Assembly: GCA_001872455.1 (NCBI GenBank)
Contig: MNXJ01000025.1
Coordinates: 20,128-84,127, forward strand
DNA: 64,000 bases
Source of the DNA: Anaerolineae bacterium CG2_30_57_67
Lineage (GTDB): Bacteria; Chloroflexota; Anaerolineae; Anaerolineales; Villigracilaceae
Reading direction: 5' to 3'
The notes under the pieces: model-generated
Database searches by the model: none
Told to the model about the DNA's origin: nothing
Seen by the model: the letters and a program-made list of their open reading frames with translations, nothing else
Shown here: positions 1-8,013 of the stretch, one piece after another
Position numbering within the stretch: the first letter of the stretch is position 1
How the letters are laid out: each line of letters starts with the position of its first letter
Program-made: the position numbers and the translations under genes

Positions 1-19
1 CGTCGCCCTGGCGGCGGCG

Positions 20-973
20 CTACTGGCGCGTTTCGGTCTGGGCTGGTGGCTGGGCTGAAGCCAGAAAAATTCCCAGCAAAATGCAGGCCCCTCCAGCCAA
101 TTCCAACCCGGAGGGGCTTTCTTTTAGAATCAGGAACGCCAAAATGATTGAGCCAATCGGCTCGCCCAGCAGGGTGATGGAGACAAACGAGGCGGGCAAA
201 TGTCCCAGCGCCCAGTTAAAACTGCTGTGTCCGAGCAACTGCGGCACGAGCGCCAGCGCAATCAGCCAGAAATAGGTGATTGGCGTATAGCCGAAGGGCG
301 TCTGACCGGCGGCGGCCATCAAAATCAGCAAGACCAGCGCGGCCATGCCGTACACCACAAAAATATAGGGGATGAGAGAAAGCCGCTCGCGCAGACGGCG
401 GCCAATCAGCAGGTAGCCCGCCGCGGCCCAGGCGCCGCTCACCGCCAGAAAATTTCCCCACAGCGGGCTGGCTCCCGCTGCGGCGGCAGAATCCTGGCTG
501 AGAGCGACGAGAATTCCTCCGGCCAGCGCCAGCGTCATCCCCCACCACACCCCGCGGCTGATGGATTCTTTCAACACCAGCGGCGCGGCCAGCGCCACCC
601 AGAGCGGGGTGGTTGTCACCAGCACCACCGAACTGGCGACACTGGTAAATTCCAGCGAGGAAATCCAACTGGCGAAGTGCAGCGCCAAAAATACGCCCGA
701 AAGCAACCCCAGCGCCAGTTCGCGGCGGGTCAGCCCGGCCAGTTCGGCGCGGTGACGGGTCAGCGCCAGCGGAGCGAGTGCCAGGCTGGCAAAACTCAGC
801 CGCAGGGCGGCGATCACCAGTGAGGGCGCCTGCGCCTGCGCGAAGCGGATGAAAATGGAGGCGGTCGAAACCGCCAAAATTCCGCCCAAAATGACGGCGT
901 AAACTCCCCAACGATTTTCTTTTATCAAGTCCCTAAACTTTCCACAAGTTTGTGAGCTGTTTGCGTCCAGCAT
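20..973 (-). CDS. DMT-superfamily (EamA) transporter
   Basis: A 317-residue integral membrane protein with about ten hydrophobic segments arranged as two EamA repeats: the first begins with the helix VYAVILGGILAVSTASIFI, and the second half ends in a typical LGEPIGSIILAFLILKE segment. The family exports small metabolites (amino acids, nucleotides, drugs) across the inner membrane. The substrate cannot be read from the sequence. The ATG start at 973 lies 41 bases inside the end of the upstream AbiEii-like gene on the same strand, so the two may be translationally linked, although no functional link is evident. No alternative Met occurs before the first membrane helix. Confidence 0.88.
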   Translation of the reverse strand: MLDANSSQTCGKFRDLIKENRWGVYAVILGGILAVSTASIFIRFAQAQAPSLVIAALRLSFASLALAPLALTRHRAELAGLTRRELALGLLSGVFLALHFASWISSLEFTSVASSVVLVTTTPLWVALAAPLVLKESISRGVWWGMTLALAGGILVALSQDSAAAAGASPLWGNFLAVSGAWAAAGYLLIGRRLRERLSLIPYIFVVYGMAALVLLILMAAAGQTPFGYTPITYFWLIALALVPQLLGHSSFNWALGHLPASFVSITLLGEPIGSIILAFLILKESPSGLELAGGACILLGIFLASAQPPAQTETRQ

Positions 974-1610
974 CCAACGCTTTTTGGCGTAAAAAATTTT
1001 TCATTTTTCCCCAGGGCGTTTTGTCTATCATAATTGGCATGGGCAATGCTTCGGCGTCTTCAAAATAGGCCAGCGCGCGCACGGCGCTGATGGCGAAAGT
1101 GCTAACGCGCGCATATTTTAGAGAAGCAATTGTAAACAGTGTTTCCAAATCGCATTGTTGGAGAATGTAGTACAGGTCTATCAAATCTTTGCGTGTGCCT
1201 CTATCAATGATGGCGGCCAGCTTCATTGCTCCAATTTCTTCAACGCTGGCGACCGGGATTCTCTTGTGCAATGATGTTGGTTTTATTAATGGGTATTGTT
1301 CGAGACGAAAAAAACTAACCCCGACACCGCGCCAGTTGGCTGAAAAAGTTGCCTCTTTGTCGTAAATGATTTCTAAACTGGGATCTTCGAGCAGGGTACG
1401 CAGAGCGTAGCGCTCAGTCGGGTTGAGCGTGTTTGCATGGTCTGAAAATAAATCCAGGTCTACTGAGATTCGATGCCCAAGATGCAGCGCCAGCCCAGTC
1501 CCCCCCGCCAGGTAGTAGCGAGAAATAAACTTGACTTGAGAAAGCGTCTCGTAAGCTTTTTGTGTTGCTGGTGTGAGCGCTTCCCAATGGGGAAATCCTA
1601 TCGATTCCAT
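933..1610 (-). CDS. AbiEii-type nucleotidyltransferase toxin candidate
   Basis: A 225-residue protein with the DNA polymerase beta-like nucleotidyltransferase signature of the AbiEii/AbiGii family: GGTGLALHLGHR near residues 36-47, then SVDLDLF with the metal-binding aspartates, and the downstream motif KLAAIIDRGTRKDLIDLY. In type IV toxin-antitoxin systems such enzymes transfer nucleotides to tRNA or other targets and can stop growth or abort phage infection (family knowledge). The start overlaps by 13 bases the end of a small upstream gene, as toxin-antitoxin pairs often do. The partner is not a classical AbiEi winged-helix antitoxin, so the pairing is inferred from position. Confidence 0.8.
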   Translation of the reverse strand: MESIGFPHWEALTPATQKAYETLSQVKFISRYYLAGGTGLALHLGHRISVDLDLFSDHANTLNPTERYALRTLLEDPSLEIIYDKEATFSANWRGVGVSFFRLEQYPLIKPTSLHKRIPVASVEEIGAMKLAAIIDRGTRKDLIDLYYILQQCDLETLFTIASLKYARVSTFAISAVRALAYFEDAEALPMPIMIDKTPWGKMKNFLRQKALDAGRKQLTNLWKV

Positions 1611-1891
1611 AATTCACCTTTTGCCGTGGGCAGAGGAGACACTTTCCACGTACGCAGTCCCAGCAAGCGCCGCCAGTAGTTGAAAGTGACAGGTTGCAGC
1701 AGGCGCTGGCCGTAGGTGCGTAAAAAAAGACGAATTCTTCTGCCTCCGTACAGCTCAAATAACCAGTGAATATCATCCCACGTTCCAAACTCCAGCGTGC
1801 GCTGGATGATTAAGTTGGCGTATTCAGCCGCCGCCATTTTTTCAGGCTCATATTCTTGAAAAAACGGGTGCAGATGGGTGGGAATTTGCAT
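1598..1891 (-). CDS. Small DUF6922-like protein, candidate antitoxin partner of AbiEii
   Basis: About 97 residues starting MQIPTHLHPFFQEYEPEKM and rich in aromatic and basic residues (IHWLFELYGG, WRRLLGLRTWK). It resembles small proteins encoded immediately before AbiEii-type nucleotidyltransferases (DUF6922-like by memory; not verified). The ATG at 1891 has a TATAAT 6 bases upstream (1898-1903 on this strand), so its mRNA could be leaderless. An in-frame ATG at 1930 preceded by GAGAG is an alternative start giving 13 more residues. It overlaps the toxin gene by 13 bases. A perfect 10-bp inverted repeat lies just upstream, as expected for an autoregulated pair. Confidence 0.55.
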   Translation of the reverse strand: MQIPTHLHPFFQEYEPEKMAAAEYANLIIQRTLEFGTWDDIHWLFELYGGRRIRLFLRTYGQRLLQPVTFNYWRRLLGLRTWKVSPLPTAKGELWNR

Positions 1892-1950
1892 AGAAAAATT
1901 ATACAGCAGGTTGGAATGAATTTTGCGCATTGGCTCTCTTTGGGGTGAGA

Positions 1951-1976
1951 TTTTATCACCCGTTTTGGTGATAAAA
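1951..1976. promoter_or_regulatory. Perfect inverted repeat upstream of the AbiEii pair, possible operator
   Basis: Two 10-bp arms, TTTTATCACC at 1951-1960 and GGTGATAAAA at 1967-1976, are separated by 6 bases. It lies between the divergently read AbiEii pair and sodA, about 60 bases upstream of the small gene at 1891. No T-run follows in the direction of a gene end, so an operator for self-regulation fits better than a terminator. The binding protein is unknown. Confidence 0.5.
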
Positions 1977-1993
1977 ATCGTCCGAATTGTCAA

Positions 1994-2022
1994 TTGACCG
2001 AGGTGAAGGGAACGGCTATAAA
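1994..2022 (+). promoter_or_regulatory. Sigma70-type promoter of the superoxide dismutase gene
   Basis: TTGACC at 1994-1999 and TATAAA at 2017-2022 are separated by exactly 17 bases. The predicted transcription start lies near 2029, giving a leader of about 50 bases that contains the AAGGAG ribosome site before the ATG at 2079. Confidence 0.65.
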
Positions 2023-2078
2023 AGTATAAACAATATCCTATTTATCTAATTCATCCTGCATGATTTCAAGGAGAAAAA

Positions 2079-2681
2079 ATGGCTTTTCAACTTCCCGCTT
2101 TACCGTATGCCTATGACGCGCTCGAACCCTTCATTGACGCGCAAACCATGACCATCCACCACACCAAACATCACCAGGCCTACATCACCAACCTGAATGC
2201 CGCGCTCGAAAAACACCAGGAGCTGGGCGGCTGGTCGCTGACCGATTTGGTGGCGAAACTGGCCGATGTGCCGGAAGATATTCGCGGCGCAGTCCGCAAT
2301 CATGGCGGCGGCCACTGGAATCATGACCTGTTCTGGCAAGTGATGGCGCCCAAGGCGGGTGGCGAGCCGAAAGGTGCGCTGGCGAAGGCGATTGACTCCG
2401 ATTTTGGCGGGTTTGCCAACTTCAAGGCCGAATTTGACAAGGCTGCCATGGGGCGCTTCGGCTCTGGCTGGGCCTGGCTGGTCGTCAAGGGCGGCAAGCT
2501 GGTCGTCACCTCCAGCGCCAATCAGGATAACCCGCTCAGCGACGGCCTGAAGCCGGTGCTGGGCATTGACGTTTGGGAACATGCCTACTATCTCAAATAT
2601 CAAAACCGCCGCGCCGATTACGTCGCCGCCTTCTGGCACGTCGTCAACTGGGACGAAGTCGCCCGCCGCTTTGCCGCGTAA
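2079..2681 (+). CDS. sodA: Superoxide dismutase, Mn-type of the Fe/Mn family
   Basis: A 200-residue enzyme that converts superoxide to oxygen and peroxide in the cytoplasm. Metal ligands are visible at His27, His82, Asp164 and His168 (the last two in DVWEH). The segment GGGHWNH at 76-82 and the glutamine in QDNP at about 149 follow the Mn-type pattern. Fe-type enzymes carry the active-site glutamine in the N-terminal half instead. There is no signal peptide. A well-formed promoter and AAGGAG precede the gene, and it appears to be a single-gene unit followed by the ferredoxin gene. Metal choice is inferred from residues; cambialistic use of Fe is possible. Confidence 0.95.
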   Translation: MAFQLPALPYAYDALEPFIDAQTMTIHHTKHHQAYITNLNAALEKHQELGGWSLTDLVAKLADVPEDIRGAVRNHGGGHWNHDLFWQVMAPKAGGEPKGALAKAIDSDFGGFANFKAEFDKAAMGRFGSGWAWLVVKGGKLVVTSSANQDNPLSDGLKPVLGIDVWEHAYYLKYQNRRADYVAAFWHVVNWDEVARRFAA

Positions 2682-2735
2682 CCTGCTCGCAAACGTGTTG
2701 GCAAAATAGGTGGAATAAATTTCGCGCTACCGGGA

Positions 2736-2741
2736 TATAAT
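2736..2741 (+). promoter_or_regulatory. -10 element of the ferredoxin promoter
   Basis: A perfect TATAAT stands 46 bases before the ferredoxin ATG, in the gap after sodA. No good -35 hexamer is seen at the usual spacing, so an activator or extended contact may be needed. Confidence 0.4.
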
Positions 2742-2787
2742 CAACCCAGCGAGTTTTTTATTTCGTTCATTTCAGAAGGAGGCATCT

Positions 2788-3183
2788 ATGACCCATGTAA
2801 TTACCAGCCTGTGCCTGCGCGACAGCGGTTGCGTGGAAGTTTGCCCGGTGGAGTGCATCACCCCCGGCAAGCCGCAGGAAGAATGGCCGCTTTTTTACAT
2901 TGACCCCGATACCTGCATTGACTGTGGCGCTTGCGTGCCAGAGTGCCCGTATTCCGCCATCTTCCCCGAAGATGAAGTTCCCTCGGCCTACACCGCCAAG
3001 GGCGGCGAATTCATCAGCCGCGTGGGGCTTTCCGGCCACTATGAGGCCAAGAATCATAACGGCGAAGCAGTTGTCCTCGAAACCGCCAAGAAACTGGCTG
3101 CTGGAGAAACAGTCGATCTGACCCCCGACATTGCCGCCAACGCCAATTACTACAAAACTGGCCCCGGTTATCACGCCAAGTAA
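2788..3183 (+). CDS. fdxA: Seven-/eight-iron bacterial ferredoxin with C-terminal extension
   Basis: A 131-residue electron carrier. Cys9, Cys15, Cys19 and Cys23 (CVEVCPVEC) and Cys43, Cys46, Cys49, Cys53 (CIDCGACVPECP) form the two-cluster pattern of FdxA ferredoxins, with the first site likely [3Fe-4S] or [4Fe-4S] and the second [4Fe-4S]. Residues after about 65 form an extension (GGEFISRVGLSGHYE onward) typical of some soil and thermophile ferredoxins. AAGGAGG lies 6 bases before the ATG. It may supply electrons to oxidoreductases; no partner is encoded next to it. A strong terminator follows directly. Confidence 0.9.
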   Translation: MTHVITSLCLRDSGCVEVCPVECITPGKPQEEWPLFYIDPDTCIDCGACVPECPYSAIFPEDEVPSAYTAKGGEFISRVGLSGHYEAKNHNGEAVVLETAKKLAAGETVDLTPDIAANANYYKTGPGYHAK

Positions 3184-3194
3184 ACCTGTCTGCC

Positions 3195-3237
3195 AAACAA
3201 AACAGCGCCGGTCTTTTGGACCGGCGCTGTTTTGTTT
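3195..3237. terminator. Bidirectional intrinsic terminator
   Basis: A perfect 19-bp stem (3195-3213 with 3219-3237) closes a 5-base loop and is A-rich on the left and T-rich on the right, so it works in both directions. It ends the ferredoxin unit and can also stop transcripts leaving the minus-strand cell-wall operon. The following 3240-3370 stretch holds only scattered GCGAAT-like words and no gene. Confidence 0.9.
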
Positions 3238-3371
3238 TAACGCGAATATCACGAATAAGCGAATTTTGCGAATGCAAAAAATTTGTGTCATGTGCGTATT
3301 CGCGGCATCTGCGTTAGGTCTGTCTGCACTGGAAAAGGTTACGTCCTCTAACGCCATGGTACATCCGCTAT

Positions 3372-5756
3372 TTAAGGTATCAGCACGGCGTTCATTATTT
3401 TCTGGCCGATTTCCTGCGCCAGCGGCTGGGCATCGGCTTCGAGGACGAGAACCAGCGCCAGCGGTGTTCCCTGCCAGTTGGGCAGGGTTCCCGCCAGGTA
3501 CCAGGTGACGCGGTTGGAAGATTCTCCGCCCTGACCGATGGCTTCCCAGTAGGGTTTATCTGTTGCCATCAATCTTTGGGCGGCGTCGTTGGCGGCGGAA
3601 GCCGAAAAAATTGACTTGTCCGTGTTTTGAAAAGGAAGAATCAACCAGCCCTGATCGGGCGTATTGACTGCCAGCGCCATGTGCGCGCTGGGTGAAACGC
3701 CCGCGTTACTCAACGCCGCCGCTGCCAGCGCCATCTGCAAAGGTGTAACAGTCGGCGTTTTTGCGGAAAACCCCATTTGGCTGAGCAATTCATCGGCATT
3801 GCGGGAAGTTGTCTCCAGCCGGTTTGCCAGCCAAAAAGGCGCCAGCGCTGTCCCGGGAGCGTAATATCCCTGCTCGGCGCGGTTAAGCAAGGGCGAGTCT
3901 TGATCTTGAAATAGCTGCGCACTCATTTCATCTAAAAGATTCGCGTTGAAGGTGGGGTGTGATGTCACAACCAGAATTTCACCGTTTTTGGCATTTACCA
4001 GCGCAATCGCGCCGCGCGTTTCGCCTAAAAGGGTATCGGCGATGGTTTGCAGATGCAAATCCAGGCTCAACCGCACGTCCAACCCAGGCGGCGGCTGGCC
4101 GTAAAGCAAATGTTCCCACCAGATGCGGCTGGCGGGATAACCGGCCAGCCCACGCAAATAATCATCCAGCGAAAATTCCAGCCCGGCCTGGCCGTAGATT
4201 GGATGGGTGTAGCCGACGATGGATGAGAGCGCTGGGTAGAGAATCTGGCGCGAGTAGTTGCCGCTTGTGCCAAAGGTGGCCGCAATCGGGGTGTTGTGCC
4301 GGTCGAGCAAACTGCCGCGTGGCACGAAGCGGTCTGAGATGGCGCGGCGCGGATTATCGGAGCGTGCCAATAAATCGCCGGAGCGGACGATGCCCCACCA
4401 GCCGGTTGCCAGTGCAGCTGCCAGAAATCCCAGCCCGAAGAGGGTGGGCAGGAATAGATAGGGAGTGGGCTTTTCCAGCGGGGCGGGGTCATTTTCGCTG
4501 GCTTGGCTGATGTGCAGGAGTAAAAGCAAGGCGGTGAAGGTGGTCAGAAGTGATGAGCCGCCGTAGGAGAGCAAGGGCAGGGTGACGCCGGTGAGTGGCA
4601 ACAGGCGCAGGTTGCCGCCGATAATCAACAGACTCTGTGCGCCCAGATAAGCCGTCAGCCCGGCGGCCAGCAGGCGTTGAAAGGGGTCTTCAGCGCGCAG
4701 GGCGATCTGGTAGCCGCGAAAGACCAGTAAGGTGAGTAAGGCTAGCAGTCCGACAACCCCCACCAGACCGGTTTCTTCGGCGATGGCAGTAAAAATGAAA
4801 TCAGAATGCGCCACGGGGACAACACCTGGCGACCCAAGCCCGATTCCGCGCCCGAAGATGCCGCCGTTGGCGACAGCCAATAGCGACTGGATGACCTGGT
4901 AAGCGTGTCCGGCAGGGTCGTTCCACGGGTTAATCCAGGCATCCACCCGCAGTTGAATCACGTCAATCAGCGTGTAACCTGCCAGTCCGAAAATCAGTAA
5001 TAACACCAGGCTGGCTAGCAAAATTCTCTTTTTGGCGAGGGCGTGGTACAGGGTGGATGCGTAGATAAAAACAAAGATGGAGGCTGTGCCCAGATCGCGT
5101 TGGATGAGCAAAATGGTAAGCGATAGGCCGGTGAGAAACAGGGTGGGTAAAAGGAGCGGCCACATCCGCGGGCTGAGCGGCAGGCGATTGGCAAAATAGG
5201 CGGCCAGGTAAACCACCAGTAATAGTTTTAGGGGCTCAGATGGTTGCAGGTAGACTCCGCAACATCCCAGCCATAGGTGCGGGCCAGCGCCGCCGGGATT
5301 GGCTCCGAGCACCAGCGTCAGTGCGGTCAGGAGCAGGCCGCTTGTCAGCCAAACATATTTGTAACGGCGCAAAAGATCCAGCGTCTGTGGAAGTTTTAAT
5401 CCCCAAAAGAAGATTCCCAGGCTGATGCTGATCCATAGCGCTTGACGCAGACCAAATTCCTCGGTCAGCCGCCAGACGGTGAGCATGCCCCAGCCGCTTA
5501 GCAAGGCGGCGATGGGGAAGATGTACGGGTCGGCATCTGGCAGCAGGCGTGCCTGGCGGCGGTGCGCCAGAAAGACGAAAAACGTCCATAGCGCCAGCCC
5601 GATCCAGTGATTCCAGCGCAGGGCGGCCTGCCAGGAACGTTCGCGCACTGCCGGGGAGAGCGTCAGCGTTAGCCCGACCAGAAAAAGAAAGATAGCCGCC
5701 AGGCGGAGCAGGCGGCTTTGAATTTCAGCGGAAGGCAGGTAAACTGGCTGACGCAC
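3372..5756 (-). CDS. SEDS (RodA/FtsW) fused to a catalytically degenerate PBP-like domain
   Basis: A 794-residue protein. Residues 1 to about 430 are a SEDS peptidoglycan glycosyltransferase with about ten membrane helices, the LQPSEPLKL motif, and HSDFIFTAIAEETG with the presumed catalytic Asp319. After a further membrane helix (about 440-460), residues 470-794 resemble the class B PBP transpeptidase domain (VPRGSLLDRHNTPIA, LSLDLHLQTIAD). The active site is altered: the usual SxxK is T636-A-L-A639 in PGTALAP, and the KTG motif reads A755-G-T. The domain therefore probably cannot crosslink peptides and may act as an activating partner for the SEDS part. The start is GTG, 4 bases after the mtnP stop. 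It is the last gene of the fha operon. Confidence 0.85.
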   Translation of the reverse strand: MRQPVYLPSAEIQSRLLRLAAIFLFLVGLTLTLSPAVRERSWQAALRWNHWIGLALWTFFVFLAHRRQARLLPDADPYIFPIAALLSGWGMLTVWRLTEEFGLRQALWISISLGIFFWGLKLPQTLDLLRRYKYVWLTSGLLLTALTLVLGANPGGAGPHLWLGCCGVYLQPSEPLKLLLVVYLAAYFANRLPLSPRMWPLLLPTLFLTGLSLTILLIQRDLGTASIFVFIYASTLYHALAKKRILLASLVLLLIFGLAGYTLIDVIQLRVDAWINPWNDPAGHAYQVIQSLLAVANGGIFGRGIGLGSPGVVPVAHSDFIFTAIAEETGLVGVVGLLALLTLLVFRGYQIALRAEDPFQRLLAAGLTAYLGAQSLLIIGGNLRLLPLTGVTLPLLSYGGSSLLTTFTALLLLLHISQASENDPAPLEKPTPYLFLPTLFGLGFLAAALATGWWGIVRSGDLLARSDNPRRAISDRFVPRGSLLDRHNTPIAATFGTSGNYSRQILYPALSSIVGYTHPIYGQAGLEFSLDDYLRGLAGYPASRIWWEHLLYGQPPPGLDVRLSLDLHLQTIADTLLGETRGAIALVNAKNGEILVVTSHPTFNANLLDEMSAQLFQDQDSPLLNRAEQGYYAPGTALAPFWLANRLETTSRNADELLSQMGFSAKTPTVTPLQMALAAAALSNAGVSPSAHMALAVNTPDQGWLILPFQNTDKSIFSASAANDAAQRLMATDKPYWEAIGQGGESSNRVTWYLAGTLPNWQGTPLALVLVLEADAQPLAQEIGQKIMNAVLIP

Positions 5757-5759
5757 AGG

Positions 5760-6626
5760 TTATTTCAGGTATTTCCCCACCAGTAGGTCGAGTTTTTGGC
5801 GGGTGGCGGGCGCAATGACCGTCGGGTTGGTGATGATGGCGTTGGCGAGCGCGCTGCCGCAGGTGCAGGAACGTTCGGGCGTCAGGACGTGCGCCAGGTT
5901 GCGCAGGGCGTCTTGTGCGGCGGCGGTGTTGCGGCTGAGCGTTGTGATGACCATTTCCACTGTGACCGGTTGCGCGCTGCCGTGCCAAACATCATAATCG
6001 GTAATGTGCGCCAGGGTGGTGTAGCAGATTTCGGCCTCGCGCGCCAAAAAGGCTTCGGGCGAGGCAGTCATGCCGATGATGGACATGCCCCAGGCGCGGA
6101 AGGCGTGCGATTCGGCTTTGGTGGAGAATCGCGGCCCTTCAACGGTGATGAGCGTGCCGCCGTTGTGGACAATGGCGCCGGTTTTCTGAATGGCTTCCAG
6201 CATCAGGCGACCCAGGTGCGGACAGAATGGTTCAGCCACCCCGACATGCGCAACCAGTCCCTGCCCGAAGAAACTGCGCTCGCGGTCTTTGGTGAAATCG
6301 AATAATTGGTCGGGGATAACGATGTGACCGGGGGCGTAATCCTCGCGCAACGAACCGCAGGCGCTGATGCTGATAATGCGGTCTGCACCCAGTTGTTTTA
6401 GCGCGTAAATGTTGGCGCGGTAGTTGACTTCGGTAGGAGGAATGAAATGTCCCAGCCCGTGCCGCGCCAAAAAAGCAACGCGTTGACCTTCCAGTGTGCC
6501 AAGTACGATGGGCGAGCTGGGCTTGCCAAAAGGTGTTTCGGGAGAAACTTCCTGAGTGTCTGTGAGTCCCTGCATGGCATATAGCCCGGAGCCGCCGATG
6601 ACGGCAAATGCGAGTGAATTAGTCAT
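5760..6626 (-). CDS. mtnP: S-methyl-5'-thioadenosine phosphorylase
   Basis: A 288-residue cytoplasmic enzyme cleaving methylthioadenosine to adenine and 5-methylthioribose-1-phosphate in methionine salvage and polyamine metabolism. The N-terminal IGGSGLY phosphate loop, GGTLITVEGPRFSTKAES, and the MTASPEAFLAREAEICY region match family 2 nucleoside phosphorylases. The acid in DYDVWH fits adenine-type substrates rather than guanine. It overlaps the stop of the preceding FHA gene by 4 bases, so it is a true member of this envelope operon although its role is metabolic. A link could be salvage of MTA produced by the cell's polyamine synthesis, but no such gene is seen here. Confidence 0.92.
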   Translation of the reverse strand: MTNSLAFAVIGGSGLYAMQGLTDTQEVSPETPFGKPSSPIVLGTLEGQRVAFLARHGLGHFIPPTEVNYRANIYALKQLGADRIISISACGSLREDYAPGHIVIPDQLFDFTKDRERSFFGQGLVAHVGVAEPFCPHLGRLMLEAIQKTGAIVHNGGTLITVEGPRFSTKAESHAFRAWGMSIIGMTASPEAFLAREAEICYTTLAHITDYDVWHGSAQPVTVEMVITTLSRNTAAAQDALRNLAHVLTPERSCTCGSALANAIITNPTVIAPATRQKLDLLVGKYLK

Positions 6627-7069
6627 AGGGTTTTATCCGCGATTTCTTCTAAATCAATATGGTAAAGTGTGTATCCGCACTTGATTGTATCCCCGTTTAC
6701 GAGTATGGTAGCGGTCCTGAGTGGCGCGTCGTTGAGGAGTGTTCCGTTGGTGGAGCCTAAATCTTCTGCCCACCATTGGGCATGTCGGTACATGATGCGT
6801 GTGTGCCGCGCCGAAACAGCCGTATCCTCTGGACGCAGGTCGCAGTCGGCTTCCCGCCCAATCAAAATATCCGCTTTTTGCAGGCTGAGTGTTTGGGGTT
6901 GTCCATCTGGCGGGGTGACGGTGATGTTGAGCATGGGCACCTTTTGCGCTGCCAACAGGTCAGCCTGACTGCGCAACGCCCGCCAGCTTAAATATAAAGC
7001 CCATCCCAGAAAAGCGTAAAGTGCCAGCGCAATCAAGATGCGTGCGCCAAGCAGAATGGGAGCGCTCAT
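6623..7069 (-). CDS. Membrane-anchored FHA-domain protein (FhaB-like)
   Basis: A 148-residue protein with one N-terminal membrane helix (about residues 5-28) followed by a cytoplasmic FHA domain at about 70-135. The phosphothreonine-binding residues are present: GRE, SARH and STNGT. In Actinobacteria the equivalent FhaB/FipA sits beside fhaA, rodA, pbpA and Ser/Thr kinases and controls cell-wall growth (family knowledge). Here it overlaps fhaA by 4 bases and mtnP by 4 bases. No Ser/Thr kinase or phosphatase gene is in the window, so the phosphorylated partner must be encoded elsewhere. Confidence 0.85.
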   Translation of the reverse strand: MSAPILLGARILIALALYAFLGWALYLSWRALRSQADLLAAQKVPMLNITVTPPDGQPQTLSLQKADILIGREADCDLRPEDTAVSARHTRIMYRHAQWWAEDLGSTNGTLLNDAPLRTATILVNGDTIKCGYTLYHIDLEEIADKTL

Positions 7070-7887
7070 AGCGTTGGCTTGGTATTGTCGTTGGGCGGTG
7101 TCAGTACCGCGGTGCTTCGTTCGCTGGAAGATGCTGAAAACGGCGCAGTAGAGCCGGTGTGACCGATACTAGGGGGTGGGTTATCTTGCCCAAAAATAAT
7201 TGGCAACCCGGCCAGTGAGATAACATCACCCGGATACAATACGCTCTGTGTGGAGCGCTGTCCATTAACGTAGGTTCCGCCAGTTGAATTTAAATCGAAG
7301 ATGATAAATCGCCCACGCGAGTAACGAATTTGAGCGTGGTAGCGCGAAACGCGCGGGTCGTCTACCACCACATGGTTATCCAACCGGCGGCCAACGTTGG
7401 TCACCACTTGTTGCAGGGTGTGGACTTTGGTGCCGCCGATGATGAGAAATGCCGCGTGTGAAAGGGATAAATCTTCCTGCTGGGGTTCGTCCCCGTCTAC
7501 GTTTTGAGTTTCTGCTATCGCTTCAGCGTTGTTCACGCGCACTTCCAAATCTTCCACCGAGATGTTGGGGTCGGCAGAGAGGCTCAGGCTGGGAGCAACT
7601 TCAAAGCGCAGCCCCGCCTCGTTGGTTGCCAGCCGAAAAATCTTGGTCAAGCCTTCCATCAGCCGCGCATCTTTCTGCCACTGGCTGAGCGTGGACGGAT
7701 GCACAACAATCTCAAATTGATTTGCCAGGGGCGCTTCCAGCCCTTGCGTTGCCAGGTTTGCTTTCAGCGCTTCAGTCAGACGGTGCGCCAAACGCACATG
7801 CCAGAAAGGTCCCGGCAGATATTTCACCAGATGTACCTCAATCAGGCTTTCAAGTCGTTTTTCGATGTCGTTCAAACTAACACTCAT
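7066..7887 (-). CDS. DUF3662 plus FHA-domain protein (FhaA-like)
   Basis: A 273-residue cytoplasmic protein. Residues 1-115 match the DUF3662 domain of actinobacterial FhaA (VKYLPGPFWHVRLAHRLTEAL, QFEIVVHPSTLSQW). The FHA domain is at about 145-235, with GRRLDN, SRYHAQI and NSTGGTYVNG carrying the phosphothreonine-binding residues. The tail is Ser/Thr/Pro rich and probably disordered. It heads the minus-strand operon fhaA-fhaB-mtnP-rodA/pbp. In mycobacteria FhaA binds the pseudokinase MviN and affects lipid II supply; a similar role here is an inference from synteny. Confidence 0.88.
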   Translation of the reverse strand: MSVSLNDIEKRLESLIEVHLVKYLPGPFWHVRLAHRLTEALKANLATQGLEAPLANQFEIVVHPSTLSQWQKDARLMEGLTKIFRLATNEAGLRFEVAPSLSLSADPNISVEDLEVRVNNAEAIAETQNVDGDEPQQEDLSLSHAAFLIIGGTKVHTLQQVVTNVGRRLDNHVVVDDPRVSRYHAQIRYSRGRFIIFDLNSTGGTYVNGQRSTQSVLYPGDVISLAGLPIIFGQDNPPPSIGHTGSTAPFSASSSERSTAVLTPPNDNTKPTL

Positions 7888-7953
7888 GATTGCTCCCCAA
7901 TTGGAAGGATTTTGTAAAGTGTAAAATAAATTCCCCTTATTTTACAACTCCAA

Positions 7954-7982
7954 TTGCCCTTTGGCAACGTCAATGCTATGAT
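7954..7982 (+). promoter_or_regulatory. Promoter of the hydroxyacid dehydrogenase gene
   Basis: TTGCCC at 7954-7959 and TATGAT at 7977-7982 are 17 bases apart. The start at 8014 follows about 25 bases after the likely transcription start. The same gap must hold the divergent fhaA promoter, which I could not place. Confidence 0.5.
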
Positions 7983-8013
7983 TGCTGGAATATTCGCTTC
8001 GTTGGAGAAAAAA

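Noticed and set aside
1951..1976. Terminator reading of the 10-bp inverted repeat
   Set aside because: It lies upstream of both flanking genes, which are divergent, so no gene ends there. An operator is more likely.
3238..3371. Small gene in the gap after the ferredoxin terminator
   Set aside because: The plus-strand frame covering it runs antisense into the rodA/pbp gene and shows no protein-like composition or ribosome site.
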